Assembly: GCF_004125825.1 (NCBI RefSeq)
Contig: NZ_QQWI01000006.1
Span: forward strand, 124,001-188,000
DNA: 64,000 nucleotides
Direction of reading: 5' to 3'
From: Fusibacter sp. A1
GTDB taxonomy: Bacteria > Bacillota > Clostridia > Peptostreptococcales > Acidaminobacteraceae
The notes under the pieces were generated by a model that was given only the letters and a program-made list of their open reading frames with translations, made no database searches and was not told where the DNA came from. A program made the position numbers and the translations under genes. Position 1 is the stretch's first letter. Each line of letters opens with the position of its first letter. Positions 50,107 to 59,483 of this stretch are shown piece by piece.

Positions 50107-51606
50107 TTATAAGAATTTAGCGGCTAGGCGCATGATTTCTTCTTGCGTTGTTTCTGCTGTGTTCACGATACCTGCCACTCGTCCGTCACTCATCACTAGA
50201 ATCCTATCTGTAATTCCGATCAGTTCGGGCATTTCTGATGAAACCATGATCACACCTTTTCCGTTGTCGGCAAGATCGATCATAAGCTGGTATATTTCGT
50301 ATTTGGCACCTACATCGATTCCTCGTGTAGGTTCATCCATCAGCAAAATCTCAGGTTCAGTAAGAAGCCATCTGCCGACAATCACCTTTTGCTGGTTACC
50401 GCCCGATAAGGACTGGATCTTAGTGCTTATGGTCGGCGTCTTGACGCTCATGCTGTCGACTACCCAGTCTGTATCTTTGATCATGTGCCTATTGTTTAAC
50501 AGCAGAGTTTTCTTATTGTATTGGTCGATATTGGCAAGTGTCGCGTTGAACTTGATGTCAAGTTCTGCGAAAATGCCGGTTTCTCGTCGTTCTTCCGTAA
50601 TGAGGGCGAAGCCGTTTCTTATGGATCTTCTTGGATTTGAATTGTTGACGACATGTCCATGTAGCTTTATCTTACCCGATTCCACAGTTCTGGAGCCAAA
50701 GAGGCACTCGAGCACGTCGGTCCTTTTAGATCCTACAAGTCCTGCTATTCCTAGTATCTCGCCGTGTCTTAAATCAAAAGAGATATCCTTGACAGAAGGC
50801 TGGAACTTTGCAGTGATGTTCTCTACCTGCATCATGACATCCTTTGGAAGATTGGTCTTCGGTGGAAATCGATGCGTCAGGTCACGACCGACCATCAGGT
50901 TGATGATTTCATCGGTGCTGATATCCTTGATATCCTTGGTCGCCACCCATGTGCCATCTCTAAATATGGTCACCTCGTCTGCAATCTGCTCAAGCTCTTC
51001 CATCTTGTGCGAAATGTAGATGATACCGACGCCGCGGTCTCTAAGCGCTCTGATGATCTTAAAAAGGTGGTTTACTTCCTTTTCAGTAAGCGACGACGTC
51101 GGCTCATCCATGACAAGGATTTTTGAATCGTATGATACCGCTTTCGCGATTTCTACCATCTGTTTTTCAGATACCTGCATATCCCCTACTTTTTCTTTAG
51201 GGTCTAAATCGATATCAAGGTTCTTGAATATCTCCAGCGTGTCCTTATACATTTTATCTTCATCAATAAACAGACCCTTCATAGGGAATCTACCAAGCCA
51301 AATATTATCCATGATTCTTGTGGTTTGTACTTGATTCAGTTCTTGGTGAACCATCGAAACTCCATTATCAAGCGCATGTCTAGAATTTTCAAAGTTAACT
51401 TCCTTACCTTCAAGCAGTATTTGTCCTTGATCTTTTTTATAGATACCGAACAAGCATTTCATCAGTGTAGATTTACCGGCACCGTTTTCACCCATCAATG
51501 CGTGGACAGTACCCTTTTTTACATTAAGCTGTACACCATCAAGCGCTTTAACCCCAGGGAATGCCTTGTGTATGTTCTTCATTTCAAGAATGAACGTTTG
51601 ATCCAT
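50107..51606 (-). CDS. mglA: Galactose ABC transporter ATPase (two domains)
   Basis: A 499-residue tandem ATPase. Domain 1: Walker [10 protein letters not shown], Walker [12 protein letters not shown]; domain 2 has [12 protein letters not shown] in place of a standard Walker A (as usual for MglA/RbsA) and the signature LSGGNQQKV. Starts at 51606 with GAGGAGG upstream; the frame extends upstream into the hairpin leader. Confidence 0.93.
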   Translation of the reverse strand: MDQTFILEMKNIHKAFPGVKALDGVQLNVKKGTVHALMGENGAGKSTLMKCLFGIYKKDQGQILLEGKEVNFENSRHALDNGVSMVHQELNQVQTTRIMDNIWLGRFPMKGLFIDEDKMYKDTLEIFKNLDIDLDPKEKVGDMQVSEKQMVEIAKAVSYDSKILVMDEPTSSLTEKEVNHLFKIIRALRDRGVGIIYISHKMEELEQIADEVTIFRDGTWVATKDIKDISTDEIINLMVGRDLTHRFPPKTNLPKDVMMQVENITAKFQPSVKDISFDLRHGEILGIAGLVGSKRTDVLECLFGSRTVESGKIKLHGHVVNNSNPRRSIRNGFALITEERRETGIFAELDIKFNATLANIDQYNKKTLLLNNRHMIKDTDWVVDSMSVKTPTISTKIQSLSGGNQQKVIVGRWLLTEPEILLMDEPTRGIDVGAKYEIYQLMIDLADNGKGVIMVSSEMPELIGITDRILVMSDGRVAGIVNTAETTQEEIMRLAAKFL

Positions 51607-51640
51607 AGCGCGCCTCCTCTCAAATACCTTTACAAAAATT

Positions 51641-51666
51641 TCGAGATGCCGTTTGGCATCTCGAAA
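51641..51666 (-). terminator. Attenuating hairpin between mglB and mglA
   Basis: TTCGAGATGCC / GGCATCTCGAA form an 11-bp stem with a four-base loop, followed on the minus strand by a short T-run. It lies between the binding protein and the ATPase genes, which usually ensures more binding protein than transporter. Likely partial termination or a protecting hairpin. Confidence 0.8.
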
Positions 51667-51691
51667 AAGGGCTGAATTATCGCCAACTATC

Positions 51692-52708
51692 TTATTTGTA
51701 TGCGTTTTCACCAAATTCAATATTGTCTATGCTAACAGCGACATAAGGAACTCGAACCGCTTTATCTGTCATCGTCCAAGCAGTACCTTCAAGAGGGTCA
51801 TTACCCATTGCCACGTTCATAGCAAGATCAAATGAAGCTTTACCTTGGTTTTTAGCGTCGTTCAAAACTGTTCCAGCCATATAGCCGTCTTTAATCTGTT
51901 GTAGAGCATCTGGAATCGCATCAACACCAACTACAGGCATGTATACTCCACCGTCGAAATATCCGTTTGACTTAAGTGACTGGATAGCACCAAGTGCCAT
52001 ACCGTCATTGTTTGCCACTACGAACTCGATAGCGTCGCCGTGCTTAGCAAGCCAAGCGTCCATCAGTTCTTTACCTTTAACTGAATCCCACATGCCAGTT
52101 TGTAGTTCCAACTCTTCAACCGCAACACCGTTTTCTTCAGTTGTTGAAATTGCAAAGGTAGTTCTCGCTTCAGCATCAGGGTGTCCCGGTTCGCCTTTTA
52201 ACAGTACATACTGCATGATACCGTCGCCGTTTCTATCCCATTCAGGATTGGCTTTCCACATTTCTGCCATCATCTTACCTTGGATAACTCCGGCTTCTGC
52301 CGAGTTTGTACCTACATACCAGGCTTTATCATAACTCATCAGGTCTGTCTGGTTAGGTTCTTTGTTGAAGAAGACAACCGGTAAATTTTCAGCTTTTGCC
52401 TTTTCAATGATTGTTGGAGCCGCTTGAGGATCAACTAAGTTGATTGCTAAAGCTTTTACGCCTTTGGATATCATGATATCCACTTGGTCGTTTTGTGTCG
52501 CCTGGCTGTTTTGTGAATCGTTAAGAATAAGCTCTGCTTTGTCAGTTGCTTCAGTTTCGATCGCTCTTCTTACGAACGACATGAAGTTGTCATCGAACTT
52601 ATAGATTGTAACACCGATTTTTGGCATTCCATCATCTGCACTTCCAGCACAACCGACAAGAGACAATACCATTACTACCATTAACGCTACTGCAATAACC
52701 TTTTTCAC
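51692..52708 (-). CDS. mglB: Galactose/glucose-binding lipoprotein
   Basis: A 338-residue lipoprotein (lipobox LVGC near residue 20). It matches MglB closely: the calcium loop [11 protein letters not shown] followed by [15 protein letters not shown], and [12 protein letters not shown] start at the GTG at 52708 (GGAGGAGTTATTC upstream); an ATG 22 codons earlier is also open but has no ribosome site. First gene of the uptake unit. Confidence 0.93.
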   Translation of the reverse strand: MKKVIAVALMVVMVLSLVGCAGSADDGMPKIGVTIYKFDDNFMSFVRRAIETEATDKAELILNDSQNSQATQNDQVDIMISKGVKALAINLVDPQAAPTIIEKAKAENLPVVFFNKEPNQTDLMSYDKAWYVGTNSAEAGVIQGKMMAEMWKANPEWDRNGDGIMQYVLLKGEPGHPDAEARTTFAISTTEENGVAVEELELQTGMWDSVKGKELMDAWLAKHGDAIEFVVANNDGMALGAIQSLKSNGYFDGGVYMPVVGVDAIPDALQQIKDGYMAGTVLNDAKNQGKASFDLAMNVAMGNDPLEGTAWTMTDKAVRVPYVAVSIDNIEFGENAYK

Positions 52709-52734
52709 GAATAACTCCTCCTGAAATATCGTCT

Positions 52735-52748
52735 TGAAAACGTTTGTC
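52735..52748. promoter_or_regulatory. Weak cre-like site in the mglB leader
   Basis: TGAAAACGTTTGTC matches 11 of 14 positions of the CcpA cre consensus TGWAANCGNTNWCA. It lies downstream of the promoter, where CcpA could block elongation. Marginal. Confidence 0.3.
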
Positions 52749-52819
52749 TTAAGTATCGACTTGAGGACTTGCATGAACTACAAGTCCTAAAAATCTAAAT
52801 GTGTCGTTTTCGTAATTTC

Positions 52820-52881
52820 ATTTTAGTAAATTATTCAGACTAAGTCAAGAAGTTTACTTAAAATTTACTCTTTTATTTACT
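52820..52881 (-). promoter_or_regulatory. mglB promoter with phased AGTAAA repeats
   Basis: On the minus strand TTGACT (52848-52843), 17-base spacer and TAAAAT (52825-52820) make the promoter. Just upstream, AGTAAA occurs three times in the same direction, at 52881-52876, 52869-52864 and 52858-52853, 11 to 12 bases apart, one helical turn. A further TTTACT overlaps the -10. Likely operator or activator half-sites. Confidence 0.6.
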
Positions 52882-52884
52882 AAG

Positions 52885-53892
52885 TTATTTTTTTGCACTT
52901 TCCCGGAGTATGAGTTCTGTAGGGATAATCACCTTTTTTGCGATGGTCCTGTTATTCACAATCCGTTCCATCAACAGATGTACAGCGGTTTCACCCATGA
53001 ACTCCTTATGCACCCTCACAGAAGCTAGCGGAGGAACGGTATATTTTGAAGTCGGTATGTCGTTGAATCCGATAATCGATATCTCTTCTGGAACGTTTAT
53101 CTTACTTTCATGAAGTGCCCGAAGGGCCCCGATCGCCATGGAGTCGCTGGCGATAAGAAAAGCGGTGGGTAGTTTTATCGACTGTTCTATCGCCTTTTTC
53201 ATCAACTCGTAACCGCTGCTTGCAACAAAGGTTCCTATATAGATCTGTTCCGATTCAAGCATGCCGCATTTTAAGAGATAGTCTCTAAAAACGATCTCTC
53301 TGCGCTCACCTAGGGCGAGTTTTTCCTCGCCTACGTATTCACGTCCACCGATGTATCCGATATGCTGATGCCCTTGCTCGATAAAGTGATTGATCACTCC
53401 TACGACAGCCTGTTCGAAATCGATGACAATGCTGTCGAATTGGCTTTCCATAGGGGATGAATCCACGAACACGATTCTTGGCGATACCGCTTTAAACCGC
53501 TCGATATCCCTTGTTGAGAACTTACCTATCGCGATGAGGCCCTCTACTTCATCCATCGTATCAAAATCATAATGCGAAGGGTCATAAACCTTCACGATAT
53601 CGATATTGTTGTCATAACACTCCTTTTCGATGCCCATCCTGATCGACATGTAATAAGGGTCGTCCAGCTCCTGTTGGATGGTGTACCAGTGTATCAGTCC
53701 GATTTTCATTTTAGGCGCTTTTATCTTATCCACCCTTCGTCTAGGTGTCACATAATCCAGTTCCTCAGCGATTTCAAGAATCAGCTGTCTTTTATCGTCA
53801 CTCACAGATAGAGTCTTATCATAGTTCAGTACTCTCGAAACGGTCGCTGGCGATACTTTCGCTATTTTTGCTATGTCTTTGATTGTTGCCAT
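52885..53892 (-). CDS. LacI/GalR-family regulator
   Basis: A 335-residue repressor. N-terminal HTH IKDIAKIAKVSPATVSRVLN, then a periplasmic-binding-like effector domain (about 60-335). ATG at 53892 has GGAGGTGGATAGTG; two upstream codons are also possible. Lying between the alpha-galactosidase unit and mglB, it is the obvious local galactose/galactoside repressor. Ligand not proven. Confidence 0.92.
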   Translation of the reverse strand: MATIKDIAKIAKVSPATVSRVLNYDKTLSVSDDKRQLILEIAEELDYVTPRRRVDKIKAPKMKIGLIHWYTIQQELDDPYYMSIRMGIEKECYDNNIDIVKVYDPSHYDFDTMDEVEGLIAIGKFSTRDIERFKAVSPRIVFVDSSPMESQFDSIVIDFEQAVVGVINHFIEQGHQHIGYIGGREYVGEEKLALGERREIVFRDYLLKCGMLESEQIYIGTFVASSGYELMKKAIEQSIKLPTAFLIASDSMAIGALRALHESKINVPEEISIIGFNDIPTSKYTVPPLASVRVHKEFMGETAVHLLMERIVNNRTIAKKVIIPTELILRESAKK

Positions 53893-53912
53893 CACTATCC
53901 ACCTCCGCAATC

Positions 53913-53951
53913 AGTAAATATTTACTTAAATAGTTTACCAATTATTTTACT
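53913..53951 (-). promoter_or_regulatory. galR upstream operator region
   Basis: Perfect palindrome AGTAAATATTTACT at 53913-53926, then GGTAAA and AGTAAA at 53939-53934 and 53951-53946 in the same direction at 12-13 base steps. The same half-site is in the mglB promoter. It lies just before the repressor gene, so it is probably autoregulatory. Confidence 0.55.
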
Positions 53952-53967
53952 AAAAGGCAAATGAGTC

Positions 53968-56190
53968 TTATGTGATTTTTTTTAGAGTCCAAATTCTCGA
54001 CTGATAATCACCCGTGGAATCCTCTGTCTTAGTGATACCGTTAAAACTTGGAATCAATTTTATTCCGATATTCATCAGGATACTGCCGTGAACCGGCATC
54101 TCGTCGTTCACCTTGTAAACCGCATGCTCATCCAACCCTTCAAGTTTCATGTACATCACACAAGCATTGGACCGCGCAAGTTTTTGATACCATGCCACGA
54201 TCGCGCTTTCCTTACCTTCAGATACGACCATCCATGCAGTTTCGTTCTTATCACCTTCAAAAGGACTGATCAGACGGTAAAAATCACCCAAGTGAATGAG
54301 TGTCCTGTAGGTTTTAAAAAAGTTTATCTGATCCACCACCTGAGCGCACTGTCCTTCGTCCATCTTGTTAAAGTCAAGCTCATAACCGAAAGTGCCGAAG
54401 TATGCCACATCCGCTCTTGTCTTAAGCGGTGTGCTTCTCATCACCTGATGGTTTGGTACCTCTGAAACATGCGACCCCATCATCGAAAGCGGGTACACGA
54501 GACTTGTCGCATATTGTATGTTCATTCTCTCCAACGCATCGGTATTGTCGCTAGTCCACGCCTGTGGAGCATAAAAGAGCATGCCCGGATCGAACCTGCC
54601 CCCACCTGCGGCGCAGGATTCTATCATAACATCGGGATACCTGCTGCGAATTCTTCCATAGAGCTCATAAACGCCTAAGATATATCGGTGCATGAGCTCA
54701 CCTTGATGGCTTCCGCTCAAGTAACTGCTAAAGGCGTCTGTTATGTTTCTATTCATATCCCATTTGATATAGCTGATAAGAGATCCATCCAAGATTTGAC
54801 TCAGGACGCTGAAAATATGGTCCACCACTTGAGGATTGCTGTAATCCAGTACATATTGATTTCTTGCTTGTGCCCTTGATCGTCCTGGTTCTCCTAAGAC
54901 CCATTCGGGATGGTCATCAAAAAGTCTGGTTCCCATATTGATCATTTCTGGCTCAATCCAAAGACCAAAATCCATTCCGAGCGCACGGATTTTTTCAGAG
55001 ATGCCCTTGATGCCATCCGGCAACTTGGCCTTATTGACATACCAGTCGCCAAGTCCTGTGGTGTCGTCGTTTCGCTTACCAAACCATCCGTCGTCGAGCA
55101 CAAACAGGTCAACGCCCAAAGCCTTTGATTTTTCTGCAAGCTTCAGTAGTTTTTTTTCATCAAAATCAAAGTAGGTCGCTTCCCAGTTGTTGACGAGAAC
55201 CGGCCTTACCGAGGCTCTCCATTTTTTTGGTATGAGGTATTCCCTAAAGAATCGGTGAAAAGTCCTACTCATGTGCCCTACGCCTTTACACGTATGGCAT
55301 AGCAAGGCCTCAGGAGAAGTGAAGGAGTCACCCGGAACCAGGCTCCAAGAAAAACCATCCGGGTGAATTCCTGCGCTCAGTCTCGTCTGATGCTGCGAAT
55401 CCACTTCGGCGGCCATCAAAAAGTTCCCGCTGTAGATAAGCGATATTCCAAACACTTCTCCACTTGATTCTGAGGTATCGCTGCGCTTAAGCATCATAAA
55501 GGGATTGTGTTGGGCGCTTGAAGCGCCTCTTTTGCTCCCAATGGACTGGTTGCCTGGCCTTAACTTTGTTTCATAGAGTTGCCTTTCGCTGATCCAGTCT
55601 CCTGCAAGATGGCACATGTGATACTTGCTATCCACAAGATCGATCGACATGCTCATCAAACGATCCAGTACCACTGGACTATCACCTACATTCACAATTT
55701 TTGCGCTTCGGGCGATGATCCCTAAATTTTCGAAAAGGCTATAGCTGAGGTAGACCTCAAGTCGAGCATGATTGTCAATGAGCTTGATGATCAGTGTTTC
55801 AACCTCGTCCTCATTTTCGCACCAGCTATGTGGAAGCCCTTCGATCGCAGGCTTCCCCCTGCTCACTTGATACGACTCGTACTTAAAGTCTGTAAGTCGG
55901 CTGCCACAAGTTCTAAGGACATCCACTGCAGGTTCTCTAAAATCTCCAGTTCCAAAACTAGGATATTCGAGCCTTTCGAGTCCAAGCGATACGTCAAACC
56001 TTCCTTCCTCGACATAGGCGGTAAGGCCTTTGTTCTGGTCGGTTCTGAAATAGGCTTCTATCAGTTCGCCTTCAAGACGTTCTCCAAAGTGATAATGTGC
56101 GAGATGACCGGTTCTTAAGACACCCATCACATAGCTGATTTCACTGTTTTTTAAGTGAAAGATCTTCGTTTTTTCATCAAATGTTATCAT
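53968..56190 (-). CDS. GH36 alpha-galactosidase
   Basis: A 740-residue cytoplasmic alpha-galactosidase of the long tetrameric GH36 type. Nucleophile Asp is in YIKWDMNR and acid/base Asp in ESCAAGGGRFDPG...SDNTDALER. It would hydrolyse melibiose, raffinose and similar sugars brought in by the ABC transporter encoded just upstream. Confidence 0.92.
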   Translation of the reverse strand: MITFDEKTKIFHLKNSEISYVMGVLRTGHLAHYHFGERLEGELIEAYFRTDQNKGLTAYVEEGRFDVSLGLERLEYPSFGTGDFREPAVDVLRTCGSRLTDFKYESYQVSRGKPAIEGLPHSWCENEDEVETLIIKLIDNHARLEVYLSYSLFENLGIIARSAKIVNVGDSPVVLDRLMSMSIDLVDSKYHMCHLAGDWISERQLYETKLRPGNQSIGSKRGASSAQHNPFMMLKRSDTSESSGEVFGISLIYSGNFLMAAEVDSQHQTRLSAGIHPDGFSWSLVPGDSFTSPEALLCHTCKGVGHMSRTFHRFFREYLIPKKWRASVRPVLVNNWEATYFDFDEKKLLKLAEKSKALGVDLFVLDDGWFGKRNDDTTGLGDWYVNKAKLPDGIKGISEKIRALGMDFGLWIEPEMINMGTRLFDDHPEWVLGEPGRSRAQARNQYVLDYSNPQVVDHIFSVLSQILDGSLISYIKWDMNRNITDAFSSYLSGSHQGELMHRYILGVYELYGRIRSRYPDVMIESCAAGGGRFDPGMLFYAPQAWTSDNTDALERMNIQYATSLVYPLSMMGSHVSEVPNHQVMRSTPLKTRADVAYFGTFGYELDFNKMDEGQCAQVVDQINFFKTYRTLIHLGDFYRLISPFEGDKNETAWMVVSEGKESAIVAWYQKLARSNACVMYMKLEGLDEHAVYKVNDEMPVHGSILMNIGIKLIPSFNGITKTEDSTGDYQSRIWTLKKIT

Positions 56191-56193
56191 CCA

Positions 56194-57051
56194 CTACCCC
56201 TTTACGGCACCACCGACTGTAAGTGCTTTTTCCACCTGATTGCTGAAGAAGATGTATAAAAGAATCGTCGGCAGACTTGCTATGACCATGGTCGCTCCCA
56301 TCGCACCCCAATCGGTTGTAAACTGCCCTTGGAAGAATAAGATTCCCAGCGGAAGGGTCTTGAGCTTCTGATCGATGACCAGGACATTGGCCAAGATGAA
56401 CTCGTTCCATGAATTGAGGAAGGTGAAGATCACAAGAGTCCAGATGGCAGGTTTGACCGTCGGCACCATGATGTGAAAGAAAGTCTGAAAAATAGTTGCT
56501 CCGTCTATGCAGGCCGCTTCTTCGAGTTCAACCGGCAGTCCTACAAAAAAGGCGTAGAAGACCATGGTTGCAAAAGACAGATTAAATGCTGAATACGGTA
56601 TGATGAGCGCTAAATGCGATCCCATAAAGCCAAGCTGGTTCACAGTTCTTGCAACGGGTATCAGCACGGCTTGAACCGGGATGAACATGCCAAGAGCCAC
56701 ATAGATTCTGATCACTTCCTTACCCTTCCATCTCATCCGACTGGTCGCATAAGAAAAAAGCAGCGCAAAGCTTATCGTGATGACGACCGTTCCAACAGCG
56801 ACGATCACACTGTTTAGAAAGTACTGGGGTACATTGTACTGAGACCATGCCTTGATATAATTTTCAAACCGAAGGGTCGTTGGAAATCCGAATGGATTGC
56901 TGACAAAGATCTCATCGTTGTTTTTAAAACTGTAAAAGAGCATCCAAATAAGAGGATACAGCGACACAAACGCGTATCCCCAAAGAAATAGATGGAATAA
57001 CGCCTTGCTTAAGGAAAACGGGCTACGGTTTATTTTAGGTTTGTTCATCAT
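56194..57051 (-). CDS. Carbohydrate ABC permease, MalG-like
   Basis: A 285-residue permease with six helices and the ATPase-coupling EAA loop EEAACIDGATIFQTFFHIMVP. Its stop lies four bases before the GH36 ATG. Pairs with the MalF-like permease. No ATPase is encoded in this cluster, so a shared one elsewhere is likely. Confidence 0.9.
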   Translation of the reverse strand: MMNKPKINRSPFSLSKALFHLFLWGYAFVSLYPLIWMLFYSFKNNDEIFVSNPFGFPTTLRFENYIKAWSQYNVPQYFLNSVIVAVGTVVITISFALLFSYATSRMRWKGKEVIRIYVALGMFIPVQAVLIPVARTVNQLGFMGSHLALIIPYSAFNLSFATMVFYAFFVGLPVELEEAACIDGATIFQTFFHIMVPTVKPAIWTLVIFTFLNSWNEFILANVLVIDQKLKTLPLGILFFQGQFTTDWGAMGATMVIASLPTILLYIFFSNQVEKALTVGGAVKG

Positions 57052-57935
57052 GCTCCCTCCACTGCTTTTTCTGTTTTAAAGATCCAATTGATCACGAGTA
57101 TGGCCATCAGACATTCGAGTACAAGCACAGCCGCAGCAGCAAGGCCATAACCGAATTCTCCGCTTCTAAAAGCGGATGAATACATCATGTAGGTCAGCGT
57201 ATAGGTCGAGTTTCCCGGGCCTCCGCCTGACATGATGAACATTTCTGTAAAGGCCTTGATTCCTCCAGTAACAGAAATCACCAGACAAAATTTAAAGGTT
57301 TCCGCCAAAAGCGGTATGGTTATTTTAAGGTGGGCTTTGACAACACCTGCACCGTCGATGCGAGCTGCTTCATAGTAGGAAGTCGGTATCGACTTGATTC
57401 CTGCAAGTATCAGCGCGAACTGATATCCCATCCACTGCCATGCGTTGACTATCGCTATCGCATAAATCGCGTTGTGCCTGTCCACAAGCCAGTTTTGCCT
57501 GAAGTCTAGTCCGACGGCTTCGAAAAACCTGTTGAGTAGACCGGTATCCGCATTGTAGATCGACAGCCACAACTGACAGACCACCGTCACCGATAGTACG
57601 ACAGGAATGAAATAGACGATTCTGAAAAAGTTCTTGCCCTTGAACTTGATCGTCGAAACCGCAAGTGCGAGCACGGTCGCCATGGTAAGCTGAAACATGG
57701 TGATGACTAGGGCGAACTTAAATCCGTTGAGATTCGCTATCTTAAAGACCTTGTCATCGAACAATCTGATAAAATTGTCAAATCCGATAAAGATCCCGGA
57801 TGAAAGACCGTTCCAATCATAAAAACTTCTGTAGAACACCTGGACGATGGGGTAAAAAACCATCACGGTGAATAAAATAAGCGCTGGCATGGTGAATAAT
57901 GCGACCGCCCATCTGTTGCCAAAATACTTCTTCAC
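57048..57935 (-). CDS. Carbohydrate ABC permease, MalF-like
   Basis: A six-helix permease with the EAA loop YEAARIDGAGVVKAHLKITIP. I start at the GTG at 57935 (AGAGG upstream, giving a usual short N terminus); ATG at 57974 is possible but has no ribosome site. Overlaps the MalG-like gene by four bases. Confidence 0.88.
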   Translation of the reverse strand: MKKYFGNRWAVALFTMPALILFTVMVFYPIVQVFYRSFYDWNGLSSGIFIGFDNFIRLFDDKVFKIANLNGFKFALVITMFQLTMATVLALAVSTIKFKGKNFFRIVYFIPVVLSVTVVCQLWLSIYNADTGLLNRFFEAVGLDFRQNWLVDRHNAIYAIAIVNAWQWMGYQFALILAGIKSIPTSYYEAARIDGAGVVKAHLKITIPLLAETFKFCLVISVTGGIKAFTEMFIMSGGGPGNSTYTLTYMMYSSAFRSGEFGYGLAAAAVLVLECLMAILVINWIFKTEKAVEGA

Positions 57936-57990
57936 GTTCAACCTCTTTTCTATACTCAACCCTTCAACTTGCATTGGCTCTTTAAAGAAA

Positions 57991-58020
57991 ATGAAGCAAC
58001 CTAATAGTAGATTGCTTCAT
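57991..58020 (-). terminator. Hairpin between binding protein and permease genes
   Basis: ATGAAGCAA / TTGCTTCAT, nine-base stem with a 12-base loop, then TTTTCTTT. Probably a partial attenuator like the one after mglB. Confidence 0.55.
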
Positions 58021-58026
58021 CATCGA

Positions 58027-59364
58027 TTACTTATTCATTCGCTCGATTGTCTTGTCGATTTCTTCAACAAATTCCGCCACCGTATAATCAGGAGTTAGCA
58101 GGAATTGAGATTGGTCTTCAATCGCTACTTTAAACTGAGGATTCGAAAGTCCCCACGCGAATTTTGTAGTTGAAGTGATGGTGCTCATCTCTTCTGACAA
58201 TTTTGCCATCATCGCCGGGAAAGGTTTCTCAGGCTGTAAGCTTTCGTCGATCTTAAGCGCTAAAATCGGATTTGAACGTTTTGTATATTTTGCTTCACAA
58301 TATTTCTCAGAAATGAAAGCGGCAACTTCTGCAGCCAGTTCCTTATTTTCAGAATGCGGGCTTACCGCGTATCCGCCTGGTGCACCACCACCTGATAAGG
58401 CTTTTGCGTTCTCTTCATAGCCAGGCATAACCGGATACCACATCCAGTCGGCATTTTCGCCTAATTTTTCAGTGGATGCTTCCATCTCCCATTGTCCGTT
58501 TAAGAACATCGCAGCTTTTCCTTCGTAGAATAGAGAGGCCGCCTGGTCGTAGTTGAGATTGGTAGCACCTTCTGGTAAGAATCCTACAGCAAGCAAGTCT
58601 TTAAGGGTTTGTGCCGCCATGGTGTATGCCTCATCGGATGCACTGCTTTTTCCCTTGTCAAGACTTACGATTCCCTCAGGAGCGAATCTTGTAGCAAATA
58701 CGTCGTAAAGTGCGGTTGTAATCCATTTTTCTTTTGCAAAGATCGACATTGGAATGATATCGTTCGCATTGAACACTTCAATCGCTGTCAAAAGTTCTTC
58801 ATAGGTTTCAGGAACTTTCACACCGTATTCTTCAAAAATCGCCTTATTGTAGTACCACATCACTAGTTCGTTGCCCGCATAAGGAAAGGCATAAATATGG
58901 CCGTCTTCGTTATAGATGATATTGCTCGCGCTAGGATGTGCCTTATCCAGATAGCCACTGCTTTTGGCAGCATCATCAAGAATCATGATATTGCCTGACT
59001 CCTTAAATGTCTCGATTTGCGAAAGACCTACTTGAAAGATATCCGGTAAGTTTCCTGTCGCAGCATACGTCTGTAGCTTTTGACCGTCGTCCTGAGCCTG
59101 GATATCAAGTTCAAGCGTCACATTCGGATAAGCTTTCGCTAGTTCTGCTACCGCATAATCGAATGGGATGATCGTATCATCATCGGAATACTGCGCGTAA
59201 ATTCTAAGTGTGATATTCTCAGCTTTTGGTTCTTCTTTTACTGCTACTGTTTCTGCCTCTTTATCTGCCACAGCAGGCGCCGAAGGTTCTTCTTTTGTCG
59301 AACAACCGGCCATCATGCCTACTATCAGCATCATTGATACTACAAGTGCTAAAACACGCTTCAT
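58027..59364 (-). CDS. Carbohydrate-binding lipoprotein (ABC, MalE/UgpB-like)
   Basis: A 445-residue lipoprotein with lipobox MAGC (Cys about residue 20) and a family 1 solute-binding fold with EKWITTALYD and FLNGQWEME. First gene of the alpha-galactoside uptake set. Likely substrate alpha-galactosides, inferred from the GH36 neighbour. GGGGGAATCACA precedes the ATG. Confidence 0.9.
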   Translation of the reverse strand: MKRVLALVVSMMLIVGMMAGCSTKEEPSAPAVADKEAETVAVKEEPKAENITLRIYAQYSDDDTIIPFDYAVAELAKAYPNVTLELDIQAQDDGQKLQTYAATGNLPDIFQVGLSQIETFKESGNIMILDDAAKSSGYLDKAHPSASNIIYNEDGHIYAFPYAGNELVMWYYNKAIFEEYGVKVPETYEELLTAIEVFNANDIIPMSIFAKEKWITTALYDVFATRFAPEGIVSLDKGKSSASDEAYTMAAQTLKDLLAVGFLPEGATNLNYDQAASLFYEGKAAMFLNGQWEMEASTEKLGENADWMWYPVMPGYEENAKALSGGGAPGGYAVSPHSENKELAAEVAAFISEKYCEAKYTKRSNPILALKIDESLQPEKPFPAMMAKLSEEMSTITSTTKFAWGLSNPQFKVAIEDQSQFLLTPDYTVAEFVEEIDKTIERMNK

Positions 59365-59396
59365 TGTGATTCCCCCTATACAAGTTGAGTTTGACT

Positions 59397-59448
59397 TAAT
59401 AACGTTTTCCTACACCGCTAGTATAGGTTTAAAAATCACTAAACTGAA
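59397..59448 (-). promoter_or_regulatory. Promoter and cre-like site of the alpha-galactoside operon
   Basis: On the minus strand TTCAGT (59448-59443), a 17-base spacer and TATACT (59425-59420). Immediately downstream 59397-59410 reads GGAAAACGTTATTA on the minus strand, 12 of 14 matches to the cre consensus. Confidence 0.45.
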
Positions 59449-59483
59449 TGGACGATTCAAAAATGAAATGGTACTTTTCGAAA

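Noticed and set aside
50132..51019. A long plus-strand open frame opposite mglA
   Set aside because: It is antisense to an intact ATPase gene, has no ribosome site and its sequence has no protein-like pattern; a shadow frame.
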